Source: Streptomyces toyocaensis (lineage in GTDB: Bacteria > Actinomycetota > Actinomycetes > Streptomycetales > Streptomycetaceae). From it: DNA of 64,000 bases. A program made the translations under genes and the position numbers. The notes below the pieces were generated by a model. That model was not told the DNA's origin and made no database searches. It was given only the letters and a program-made list of their open reading frames with translations. Location of the stretch: NCBI RefSeq assembly GCF_000725125.1, contig NZ_JFCB01000019.1:86947-150946 (forward strand). Direction: 5' to 3'. This document shows, piece by piece, positions 24,653 to 32,337 of this stretch (the stretch's first letter is position 1; each line of letters starts with the position of its first letter).

Positions 24653-26383
24653 CTAGGAGGAGGACGTCTCCGCGACCGCCGCCTCCCCCGGCGCCGGCTG
24701 CGCGGCCGCCGCGTCGGCGGGCGCCTGGTCCGCCGGTGCCTCGGCGGCCACCGCGCCGACGGGCACCTTCTCCGTCGTCACCTTGTCGAGGCGTACGGAC
24801 GCGGCGGAGACCGCCTCCGGTTCTGCCGCCTCCGGCTCCAGCCGCTCCGGCTCCTCGTCCGCCGGTGTGGTCCGGGGCGGCAGCAGATCCAGGACCGCCT
24901 GCCGGTGGGCGTCGCTGGTCGCGTCGTCGTACGGGTCCGGCGTCGCCGGCACCTGGAGGCGGTGCACCGGCCCCGTGCCCAGGCGGGCGTACCCGCGCCC
25001 CGGCGGGACCTGGTCGACCGGCGTGGTGTGCGGGGGCGCTCCGAGGACGGCCTCCAGCTGCTCCGCCGTCGCGGGGCCGAGGACGACCCGCGCGCGTGTG
25101 TGCCGCCGCACCGGCTCCCCGAGGGACTCCAGGCCGTCGAACTGCTCGGCGACGACCACGGTGACGTTCGCGGGACGGCCGTGCCGCAGCGGAACCTGGA
25201 GGAACAACTGGGGGTCCTCGCGGCCGTCCGCGGCGGCCAGGTGGGTGAACGCGCTCGGCCGGTCCAGCAGCAGCCACAGGGGACGCCTGGTGTCCTCCGG
25301 CGGTGGGTCGCCCGCCTGGTGGGCGCGGTTCGCGGCGACCAGCCTGCGTTCCGTCTCGTGCGCGGCCCACTCCAGGCTGGTCAGCGCCCCCGTCAGCCCG
25401 CACTCGACGGCGAGCACGCCGTCCCGGCCGGTGAGGCAGGCGTACTCGCCGGTTCCGCCGCCGTCGACGATCACCACGTCGCCGTGGTGGAGGGCCTGCA
25501 GGGCGATGGAGCGCAACAGCGTCGAGGTGCCGCTGCCCGGCAGGCCGACGGCGAGCAGATGCGGCTCGGTCGAGCGGACCCCGGTGCGCCAGACGACGGG
25601 CGGAACGTCTCGTCGCTCCTCGCCGTGCGTGCCGTGGGTGAGCGGCAGCGTGCGCTGCACCCGGATGGGGTCGGTGAAACCGAGGACCGTCTCGCCGGGG
25701 GCGGTCACGAAGGGCTGGGCGGCGATGTCGGTGGGCAGCGGCTCGAGGACGCGGACGGTGAGCTGGTTGCCCTCCTCGTCCCACGAGAAGTGGTATTCGC
25801 GGCCGCGGCCGGACTTGGCGCCGAGCAGATGCTCGATCCGCGCCCGGGACTCCGGCTCGCCGTCGGTGAAGTAGGCGGGGTAGCCGATCACCAGGTGGGT
25901 GACGCGGCCGACGCCGTCGAACTCGTACTCGGAGAAAACCTTCCCCCAGTCCCCGCCGTGGGCGTAGAGCGGTTCCGGGTCCTCGGCGGTGGAGAAGTAC
26001 GGCACCAGCGCCTCGTAGAGCGACCTCAGGCGCTGGGCCTGCGCCTCGCCGGGCCCGTCGGGCACGGAGGGGGCGCGGTCCCGGCCCTGCCAGGCCGCCG
26101 CCGCCATCAGGGTGATGACGGCGAGCAGCGGACCGTACGGAGCGAGCGCCACGACCAGCACGACCGACGCGATCAGGAACAGCAGCGCGCCGCGCCGGTC
26201 CTTGGGTGTGCCGGCCCACCTGCGCCGCCCGGCCGAGGCCAGCCGGCGCAGACCGCGCGTGATGGTGATCAGCGGGTGGAGGACGTCCGTGGCGCTGTCG
26301 GCCGCCGCCTTGGCCAGCTCCCTGCTCCGGGCGAACTGTGCGCTGCCGTTGCTCAGGATGCGGGGGAGGGGGCGCCGGGCCAC
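24653..26383 (-). CDS. FtsK/TraB-like membrane ATPase with degenerate P-loop
   Basis: A 576-residue protein. Two hydrophobic segments (about residues 65-82 and 84-98) precede a soluble domain that resembles the FtsK/TraB DNA-pump fold. The nucleotide loop reads GLPGSGTST (280-288), so the Walker lysine is replaced by Thr. The Walker B position reads VVIVDGGG. ATP hydrolysis is therefore doubtful. The C-terminal 75 residues are Ala/Glu/Pro-rich and probably disordered. GTG 26383 is chosen behind GGAGA; the longer frame upstream runs antisense-like sequence through the next gene. The 64-residue membrane protein gene lies 50 bases upstream on the same strand. Confidence 0.7.
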   Translation of the reverse strand: MARRPLPRILSNGSAQFARSRELAKAAADSATDVLHPLITITRGLRRLASAGRRRWAGTPKDRRGALLFLIASVVLVVALAPYGPLLAVITLMAAAAWQGRDRAPSVPDGPGEAQAQRLRSLYEALVPYFSTAEDPEPLYAHGGDWGKVFSEYEFDGVGRVTHLVIGYPAYFTDGEPESRARIEHLLGAKSGRGREYHFSWDEEGNQLTVRVLEPLPTDIAAQPFVTAPGETVLGFTDPIRVQRTLPLTHGTHGEERRDVPPVVWRTGVRSTEPHLLAVGLPGSGTSTLLRSIALQALHHGDVVIVDGGGTGEYACLTGRDGVLAVECGLTGALTSLEWAAHETERRLVAANRAHQAGDPPPEDTRRPLWLLLDRPSAFTHLAAADGREDPQLFLQVPLRHGRPANVTVVVAEQFDGLESLGEPVRRHTRARVVLGPATAEQLEAVLGAPPHTTPVDQVPPGRGYARLGTGPVHRLQVPATPDPYDDATSDAHRQAVLDLLPPRTTPADEEPERLEPEAAEPEAVSAASVRLDKVTTEKVPVGAVAAEAPADQAPADAAAAQPAPGEAAVAETSSS

Positions 26384-26433
26384 TGCTGTCTCCAGAGGGT
26401 GCGTACGGGCGGGAGGGGCGTGGTCGGGGCGGG

Positions 26434-26628
26434 TCAGAACTTGAATCCGCCCAGGAGGCCGGCCAGGCTCTCGCCGCCCGCCTTGATGCTGGGTGCGATG
26501 GCCGTGCTGGCCAGATAGAAGCCGAAGAGCATCGCCACCAGGGCGTGCGACGCCTTCAGTCCGTCCTTCCGGAAGAAGATGAAGACGACGATGCCGAGCA
26601 GCACCACGCATGAGATCGAGACGATCAT
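26434..26628 (-). CDS. 64-residue two-span membrane protein
   Basis: A small hydrophobic protein. The first membrane segment is about residues 2-19 (IVSISCVVLLGIVVFIFF), a short basic loop follows (RKDGLK), and the second segment is about 27-47, with a glycine-rich tail. ATG 26628 follows a strong ribosome site (AGGAGAAC) on the minus strand. It lies 50 bases before the FtsK/TraB-like gene and is probably the first gene of that operon. Small membrane proteins often accompany TraB-type pumps in Streptomyces plasmid spread loci, so a functional link is plausible. The function is unknown. Confidence 0.75.
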   Translation of the reverse strand: MIVSISCVVLLGIVVFIFFRKDGLKASHALVAMLFGFYLASTAIAPSIKAGGESLAGLLGGFKF

Positions 26629-26888
26629 GTGAGTTCTCCTGGTTCGCGGGGACAGTCACCATGAGTACTTCCAGGATCACAGAATGTATCTATACGATAA
26701 AAGGTGCAACTGGGTGGATTTTCGGAGATTACCCTCGGACGGGCCTGTCGTGATCTTTACCTCGGGCGCATCAGGTCATGTGCCGCGCGAGCCAGTACGC
26801 TGGCGATTCACCCGTACGGCCTGCACCGCTCGCAGACGTACGCCCTGTCCCCGATGCGTGAGCACGTGCAGTGAGAGGCGGTCCGGCG

Positions 26889-27281
26889 ATGACTGAAGCC
26901 CCCGACCCCGAGGTCGTGGAGCTGGCGACCAAGATCTTCGACCTGGCCCGGCGCGGCCGGACCGAGGAGCTCGGGGCCTATGTCGACGCGGGCGTACCGG
27001 CCGACCTCACCAACGACCGGGGTGACTCGCTCGTGATGCTCGCCGCCTACCACGGACACGCCGAGGCGGTGCGTGCCCTGCTGGACCGCGGCGCCGACGC
27101 CGACCGCGTCAACGACCGGGGTCAGACTCCACTCGCGGGGGCGGTCTTCAAGGGGGAGACCGAGGTGATCGACGCCCTGCTGAAGGGCGGCGCGGACCCG
27201 TCCGCCGGCACCCCCTCCGCCGTCGACACGGCCCGGATGTTCGGCCGTACGGAACTGCTCGAACTGTTCGGCGAGCACTGA
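26889..27281 (+). CDS. Ankyrin repeat protein
   Basis: A 130-residue protein made almost wholly of ankyrin repeats. The clearest units are NDRGDSLVMLAAYHGHAEAVRALLDRGADAD and NDRGQTPLAGAVFKGETEVIDALLKGGADPS, with partial repeats on either side. No other domain is present, so it is probably a protein-binding adaptor or inhibitor with an unknown partner. ATG 26889 is chosen because GAGAGG stands 10 bases before it. It is divergent from the 64-residue membrane protein gene; the 260-base gap is unusually AT-rich at its centre (see findings). Confidence 0.85.
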   Translation: MTEAPDPEVVELATKIFDLARRGRTEELGAYVDAGVPADLTNDRGDSLVMLAAYHGHAEAVRALLDRGADADRVNDRGQTPLAGAVFKGETEVIDALLKGGADPSAGTPSAVDTARMFGRTELLELFGEH

Positions 27282-27476
27282 GCGACACGCTCCGACCAGC
27301 GACGACACGGAAAACGGGGGAGGCGGTACGGGGCCGCCGAAATTTCGGTCGCGGTAGATGTGACCGCCGGGTCATCATGACGACGTGATTCACGGACGCG
27401 ATGGCTGGGCAGGTGTTGCCGCACCGCGCGGGCCGTGATGCGACCCGCATGGGCCACAGACGAGAGGCAGAGAGAG

Positions 27477-27536
27477 ATGGTCTACAGCAAGCAGGAAACG
27501 GCGGGCGCCCCGACGTGTCGTCACGCGGCCAGGTAA
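27477..27536 (+). CDS. Putative 19-residue leader peptide
   Basis: ATG 27477 opens a 19-codon frame reading MVYSKQETAGAPTCRHAAR, preceded by a strong purine-rich ribosome site (GAGAGGCAGAGAGAG at 27462-27476). It ends 45 bases before the HEAT-like gene. The length, the Cys-Arg-His ending and the position suggest a regulatory leader peptide, as found in other Streptomyces. This is inference from sequence only, and it is too short for codon-bias tests. Confidence 0.35.
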   Translation: MVYSKQETAGAPTCRHAAR

Positions 27537-27581
27537 TGCACGTCCCCGGTTGCGTCGACGCTTGATGTGAGGCTGTTTCCC

Positions 27582-29000
27582 ATGTTCGATCCGGTCATAG
27601 CGCCCAGCGGTACGCTGCTCGGCCTGCTCCAGCGGGGACGCGGCGACGGCACACTGCACGCGCTCACCGCCCCGCGCTCCGAGGCGCTCGCGGCGCTGAA
27701 CCACTGTGTGCTGCGCGACCCGCGCCACGACTGGCAGGTGGAGAACCGCTCCCTCTACTACGCCCGCCTCTACCTCGACCTGCACGGCGGACTGGACGCC
27801 GTCGAGGCCCACCTCTTCGACCCCGAGGACGTCCTCGACACCGACGAGTCACGCACCGGACTGGCCCTCGCCGTCCTCGGCCACCTCGCCTCCTACGGCA
27901 GACGGGACGCCCTGGACCTGCTGCGCGGGTACGCCGCCCGCGGCACCAACTGGGCCTGGGCCCTGGACGAGCTGGCCCTCAGGGACGACGACGCGGGCCT
28001 GCGCGCCCTGGCCGCCCCGGTCCTCGCGCGGTTCGCCACCGACGCCGAGGGCGAGGCGGAGCTGGCCGCCACCGTCCGCGACGCCTTCGAGCCACGGCCC
28101 TGGCGGCTGTGGGCCGACGATGCCCGCCCCTCCATCGCCACGCGCGTGCGTGCCGCCCAGGAGGCCGGTTCCTTCGACCGCTGGCAGCGGCAGATGCGCC
28201 CCTCGGGGCCGCGCCCGGGCTGGAGCGTGCAGGCGGTGTTCGCATGGGCCCAGCAAGGCGTGGAGCGCGGCGCCGCGCTCCACGTCCCCGCCGCCCGGTG
28301 TCTGGGTGCCGTGGCGGGCCCCGAGGACCGAGCCGAGATCCTCCGGGCCGCGGAGGACGGCACCGAGGGAGCCCGGTGCACCGCCCTGCGCTACCTCGCC
28401 GACAGCAACGATCCCGACGCCCTCGCGCTGATCGAGCGCGCGGTGGCCACCGGCTCCGCGCCCGTCGTGGAAGCCGCCGTCGACGCCTTCGAACGCATGC
28501 GCAGTCTGGTCGCCGTCGACCGGGCGCGCGGCTGGGCCCGCCGGCCCGACGAGCTGGGCGCCGCCGCGGGCCGTGTCCTCGCCTGCCGGGGAGGCGTCCA
28601 GGACCGTGACGCGGTCCTCGCGGCGCTGAGGGAGGGCGTGCGGGGCGAGGGCCCCGACGCAGCCACCCTGTGGACCCTCGTCGACGGCGCCGGCCGCCTG
28701 GGCATCACCTGCGCCGCGCCCGTGCTCCGCCACGTCTACCGTGAGACCGCCTCCTCCCACCTGCGGGGCCGGGCCGCGCGCGCCCTCGCCGCGACCGACC
28801 CCGCCTTCGGCACCGGCTTCGCCGTCGAGTGCCTGTGGGACTGCGAGGAGACCACCCGCGAGATCGCCGCCCGGCACGCCGAGACCGGCGACACCCGGGT
28901 CGTCGACCGCCTGCGCCGGCTCGCCGCCGACCCGGCCGAGGAGGCCGAGGTGCAGACCGCCGTACGCAGCCGGATCGGTCCCGAGGAGACCGCCGTGTGA
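27582..29000 (+). CDS. HEAT-repeat-like protein
   Basis: A 472-residue all-helical protein. Recurrent Ala/Leu/Arg-rich helical pairs of about 30 residues, such as ALALIERAVATGSAPVVEAAVDAFERM and SHLRGRAARALAATDPAFGTGF, suggest HEAT or PBS-lyase-type repeats from about residue 200 to the end. The first 200 residues have a different pattern (TWALDELALRDDD) but no recognised domain. No catalytic motif is visible; it could be a scaffold. ATG 27582 is preferred over GTG 27567 because GAGG stands before it. The last codon overlaps the start of a 53-residue frame. Confidence 0.7.
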   Translation: MFDPVIAPSGTLLGLLQRGRGDGTLHALTAPRSEALAALNHCVLRDPRHDWQVENRSLYYARLYLDLHGGLDAVEAHLFDPEDVLDTDESRTGLALAVLGHLASYGRRDALDLLRGYAARGTNWAWALDELALRDDDAGLRALAAPVLARFATDAEGEAELAATVRDAFEPRPWRLWADDARPSIATRVRAAQEAGSFDRWQRQMRPSGPRPGWSVQAVFAWAQQGVERGAALHVPAARCLGAVAGPEDRAEILRAAEDGTEGARCTALRYLADSNDPDALALIERAVATGSAPVVEAAVDAFERMRSLVAVDRARGWARRPDELGAAAGRVLACRGGVQDRDAVLAALREGVRGEGPDAATLWTLVDGAGRLGITCAAPVLRHVYRETASSHLRGRAARALAATDPAFGTGFAVECLWDCEETTREIAARHAETGDTRVVDRLRRLAADPAEEAEVQTAVRSRIGPEETAV

Positions 29001-29158
29001 CCCCCGGCGCACGCGCGGCGTACGGGCCGGACGACCGCGTCGTCGTGACCGGGTCCTTCCCCGATGTGCACGGCGTGGCCCACCGTGCGCTGCGGACCGC
29101 CCGACGCCTCGGCGTCCGCGTCCCCTCCCTCCCCCTCCCGGGCCAGGACTGCTGGTGA
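28997..29158 (+). CDS. Small unknown protein (53 aa), coupled to HEAT-like gene
   Basis: A GTG at 28997 overlaps the TGA stop of the HEAT-like gene by 3-4 bases (GTGA), a layout typical of coupled genes, and opens a 53-residue frame. The product is Arg/Ala/Gly-rich, with VVVTGSFPDVHGVAHRAL in the middle and no recognised domain. It could be a real accessory peptide or chance read-through in a high-GC frame; there is no ribosome site of its own beyond the overlap. It lies 44 bases from the convergent pxpC gene. Confidence 0.35.
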   Translation: MTPGARAAYGPDDRVVVTGSFPDVHGVAHRALRTARRLGVRVPSLPLPGQDCW

Positions 29159-29202
29159 CCTTCCTGGGGCATCTGTGCGGCGGAGCGGCGCGGCCGGGGC
29201 CT

Positions 29203-30072
29203 TCAGCGGCGGCGTACGGCGACGAAGCGGACCGGGGTGCCTGGCGAGGCCTGGGCCGCGGCCGGGAGGTCGGCGGGTCGCACCACCGCGATCACCGGGT
29301 AGCCCCCGGTGGTCGGATGGTCGGCCAGGAACACCACCGGCGTCCCGTCGGGCGGTACCTGGACGGCGCCCAGCACCATGCCCTCGCTGGGGAGTTCGTC
29401 CCGCCTGGCGCGCTGAAGGGCCGGACCGGTCGTGCGCAGTCCGATGCGGTTGCTCGCGGGGGACACGTGGTACGTGCGCGAGGTGAAGAGGCGTACGGCC
29501 CCCGGGGTGAACCAGTCGTCGCGCGGGCCCGGGGTCACCCGCAGCACCAGCTCGGCCGGGGGAGCCGGCTGCGGGGCGACGTCCACACGCGCGTGGCGTT
29601 CCCGTGGAGTCCCGAGAGGGAGCACGGCACCGTCCGTGAGAGGGGCCGGGCCGAGACCCGAGAGCAGGTCCGTGGAACGGCTGCCGAGCACCGGTTCGAC
29701 CGCGATCCCGCCCGAGACGGCCACGTAGGAGCGCACCCCGCGGACCGCCGCCCCCACGTCCAGGACGGACCCCGCACGCACGCGCACCGGCGCACCCCAG
29801 GCGACCGCCCGGCCGTCCACGGTGACGGGACAGGGAGCCCCGGTGACCGCCACCGTGACCGTCGAACGGGGGCGCACGGAACAGCCGGTGAGGGTCGTCT
29901 CCAGGACGGCCGCGTCCGGTGCGTTGCCCGCCAGCCGGTTGGCGAGCGCCGCCGCGGGCGCGTCCAGCGCCCCGGAGCGTGGTACCCCGAGGTGGGCGTG
30001 ACCGGGGCGGCCCCGGTCCTGCACGGTGGTCAGGGCCCCCGCGCGGACGACGGCGAGCGCGCGGTCCGTCAT
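29203..30072 (-). CDS. pxpC: 5-oxoprolinase subunit C (biotin-dependent carboxylase-like)
   Basis: A 289-residue protein of the KipA/PxpC family. The family begins with LAVVRAGALTTVQDRGRPGHAHLGVPRSGALD and has the SNRIGLRTTGPALQ and GTPVVFLADHPTTGGYPVIAVV segments, which are all present here. With PxpA and PxpB it forms the ATP-dependent prokaryotic 5-oxoprolinase that opens 5-oxo-L-proline to glutamate. The ATG at 30072 overlaps the pxpB stop (ATGA). It is the last gene of the operon pxpA-pxpB-pxpC with DUF1445 and MFS upstream. No biotin domain is attached despite the family name. Confidence 0.92.
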   Translation of the reverse strand: MTDRALAVVRAGALTTVQDRGRPGHAHLGVPRSGALDAPAAALANRLAGNAPDAAVLETTLTGCSVRPRSTVTVAVTGAPCPVTVDGRAVAWGAPVRVRAGSVLDVGAAVRGVRSYVAVSGGIAVEPVLGSRSTDLLSGLGPAPLTDGAVLPLGTPRERHARVDVAPQPAPPAELVLRVTPGPRDDWFTPGAVRLFTSRTYHVSPASNRIGLRTTGPALQRARRDELPSEGMVLGAVQVPPDGTPVVFLADHPTTGGYPVIAVVRPADLPAAAQASPGTPVRFVAVRRR

Positions 30073-30698
30073 GCCGCCGGCCCCGTCGCGGCCACCGGGA
30101 CGAACCGCACACGCGTGCCGGGGGACAGCAGCGCCGCCGGCACGCGCGCGTGGTCCCAGAGCACCAGGTCGGTCGTGCCGATCAACTGCCAGCCGCCCGG
30201 CGAGGAGCGTGGGTACACGCCCGTGTAGGGGCCGGCCAGTGCCACCGACCCGGCGGGGACGGCCGTGCGCGGAGTCGGCCGGCGGGGCACGTCGTAACGC
30301 GACGGCAGACCGGTGAGGTAACCGAAGCCGGGCGCGAATCCGCAGAACGCGACCCGGAACTCGGCATCCGCGTGGACACGGGCCACCTCCCGCTCGGCGA
30401 CGCCCCAGTGCGCGGCGACGTCGGCCAGGTCCGGGCCGTCGTACCGCACTGGGATCTCGACCGTCTCCGCCGCTCCCGGGGGCGCCGACGGCGGGGCCAG
30501 GGCGGTCAGTTCGGCGGCCAGCCGGGCCGGGTCGGACAGGCCGTCGAGCAGTACCGTGCGCGCCGCCGGGACGATCTCCCCGGCGGGCAGCGAGCCCTCC
30601 GTGCGGCGCCGCAGCAGCTCCGCGTGGAGCGCCTGGGCCTCGTCGCCCGAGCCGACCTCCACGAGCAGGGCGTCCTCCCCGACGGGCAGCACCCTCAT
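30069..30698 (-). CDS. pxpB: 5-oxoprolinase subunit B
   Basis: A 209-residue protein of the KipI/PxpB family (allophanate hydrolase subunit 1-like). Typical segments are VPVRYDGPDLADVAAHWGV, FCGFAPGFGYLTGLP and VAVPAGSVALAGPYTGVYPRSSPGGWQLIG. In B. subtilis the KipI homologue inhibits the KinA kinase; here the context with pxpA and pxpC supports the metabolic role as part of 5-oxoprolinase. ATG 30698 overlaps the pxpA stop, and its own stop overlaps pxpC, so three subunits are translated in series. The length is normal for the family. Confidence 0.92.
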   Translation of the reverse strand: MRVLPVGEDALLVEVGSGDEAQALHAELLRRRTEGSLPAGEIVPAARTVLLDGLSDPARLAAELTALAPPSAPPGAAETVEIPVRYDGPDLADVAAHWGVAEREVARVHADAEFRVAFCGFAPGFGYLTGLPSRYDVPRRPTPRTAVPAGSVALAGPYTGVYPRSSPGGWQLIGTTDLVLWDHARVPAALLSPGTRVRFVPVAATGPAA

Positions 30699-31453
30699 GA
30701 GAAGGCCTCCACCCGGACCCCGGACGCCTCCAGCGCGGCTCGCACCCGCCGTGCCAGGTCCACCGCGCCGGGCGTGTCGCCGTGCAGGCACAGGGAGCGC
30801 GCCCGCATCCCGATGCGCCGGCCCGACAGCGTGTCGACCTTCCCGTGGCGGGCCAGTTGCACCGAGCGCGCCACGACGGACTCCGGGCCGGTGACGACGG
30901 CGCCCTCCTCATGACGGGGCACCAGCGTGCCCTCGTCCGTGTACGCCCGGTCGGCGAACGCCTCCGTCACCACCGGCAGGCCCGCCTTCGCGGCCAGCTC
31001 CAGCAGCCGCGAGCCTGGCAGACCCAGGACGGGCAGCGTGGCGTCCGCGAGGACCACGCCGTCGACGACCGCACGCGCCTGTTCCTCGTCGCGCACCACC
31101 CGGTTGTAGAGCGCCCCGTGCGGTTTGACGTAGGCCACGCGGGCGCCGGCCGCGCGGGCGAACACCTCCAGGGCACCGATCTGGTAGGCCACCTCGGCCG
31201 CCAGCTCGGCGGGCGGCACGTCCATCGCGCGCCGCCCGAACCCCGCCAGGTCCCGGTAGGAGACCTGGGCGCCGATCCGCACGCCGCGCCCGGCCGCGAG
31301 CTCGCACACCCGGCGCATGGTGGCGGCGTCCCCGGCGTGGAAGCCGCAGGCCACGTTGGCGCTGGTGACGACGGACAGCAGCCGCTCGTCGTCGGTGAGC
31401 CGCCAGCGGCCGAAACCCTCGCCGAGGTCGGCGTTCAGATCGATCGAGGTCAT
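30695..31453 (-). CDS. pxpA: 5-oxoprolinase subunit A (LamB/YcsF family)
   Basis: A 252-residue LamB/YcsF-family protein. The family core is fully visible: IDLNADLGEGFG at the N-terminus, SANVACGFHAGDA, IGAQVSYRDLAGFGRR, VKPHGALYN and LCLHGDTPGA. It is a TIM-barrel-like partner of PxpB and PxpC in ATP-dependent opening of 5-oxo-L-proline. ATG 31453 gives the conserved N-terminus, with GGAGAA at 31457-31468 on the minus strand as the ribosome site region. It follows a DUF1445 gene after 38 bases on the same strand; the coupling to pxpB is by a 4-bp overlap. Confidence 0.94.
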   Translation of the reverse strand: MTSIDLNADLGEGFGRWRLTDDERLLSVVTSANVACGFHAGDAATMRRVCELAAGRGVRIGAQVSYRDLAGFGRRAMDVPPAELAAEVAYQIGALEVFARAAGARVAYVKPHGALYNRVVRDEEQARAVVDGVVLADATLPVLGLPGSRLLELAAKAGLPVVTEAFADRAYTDEGTLVPRHEEGAVVTGPESVVARSVQLARHGKVDTLSGRRIGMRARSLCLHGDTPGAVDLARRVRAALEASGVRVEAFS

Positions 31454-31491
31454 GGGTCCTTCGTTTCTCCTGTCGGTGCCGCGCGGATCCG

Positions 31492-32337
31492 TCACGCCAC
31501 GCGGAACTGTTCGTCCCGGGCGTCGCTGAGGAACATCTGCCCCGGTGCGTGCGTGATGGCGAACGGCGGGCGGGAGGCCCTGACCGCGGCCTGCGGGGTC
31601 ACCCCGCACGCCCAGAACACCGGGATGTCGTCCGGTGCGAAGTCCACCGGGTCGCCGAAGTCCGGGCGGCCGAGGTCGTCGATGCCCAGTCCGAAGGGGT
31701 CGCCGCAGTGCACGGGACCGCCGTGCACCGCGGGGAGCAGGCTGCTCTCCCGGATCGCCGCGGAGAGCAGTCCGGGCGGCACCGGCCGCATGGACACCAC
31801 CATCGGGCCGCTCAGCCGCCCCGCCGGGCGGCACTGCCAACTCGTCACGTACATGGGAACGTTGCGGCCCTGCTGGACGTGCCGGATCGGAACGCCCGCC
31901 GCCGCCAGCGCCCACTCGAACGTGAAGCTGCAGCCGATCAGGAACGACACCAGATCACCGCGCCAGTGCGCCCGCACGTCCGTCGGTTCGTCCACCAGCT
32001 CGCCGTTCTCCCACACCCGGTAGCGCGGCAGATCGGTGCGCAGGTCGGCGCCGTCGGCGAGGACGGTGGTCACCGACCCGGCGTCGGTGACGTCCAGGAC
32101 CGGGCAGGCCTTGGGGTTGCGCTGGCAGAACAGCAGCATGTCGTACGCCCAGTCGGCGGGCACCGAGATCAGATTGGCCTGTGTGTGTCCCGCGGCCACC
32201 CCGGCCGTGGGGCCCGTGAGGCCCTCCCGGAAGCGTGCGCGGGCCGTGCGCGGGCTCCACGCGCCGGCGCTGTCGTCGGCCAGGGGCACAGGACGGTCGT
32301 CCACGACGGTCGGTGTGCGGTCGTCGGCGGGGTTCAC
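31492..32337 (-). CDS. DUF1445 family protein (YcsI, D-glutamate cyclase-type)
   Basis: A 281-residue protein of the DUF1445/YcsI family. The core has GHTQANLISVPADWAYDMLLFCQRNPKACPVLDV, FLIGCSFTFEWALAAAGVPIRHV, NVPMYVTSWQC, RPVPPGL and a C-terminal WACGVTPQAA with AITHAPGQMFLSD. The mammalian homologous domain is a D-glutamate cyclase that makes 5-oxo-D-proline (established knowledge), and this gene lies in the pxp operon as in B. subtilis. That suggests it feeds or detoxifies 5-oxoproline or D-glutamate. The GTG start overlaps the MFS stop (GTGA). Confidence 0.88.
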   Translation of the reverse strand: MNPADDRTPTVVDDRPVPLADDSAGAWSPRTARARFREGLTGPTAGVAAGHTQANLISVPADWAYDMLLFCQRNPKACPVLDVTDAGSVTTVLADGADLRTDLPRYRVWENGELVDEPTDVRAHWRGDLVSFLIGCSFTFEWALAAAGVPIRHVQQGRNVPMYVTSWQCRPAGRLSGPMVVSMRPVPPGLLSAAIRESSLLPAVHGGPVHCGDPFGLGIDDLGRPDFGDPVDFAPDDIPVFWACGVTPQAAVRASRPPFAITHAPGQMFLSDARDEQFRVA

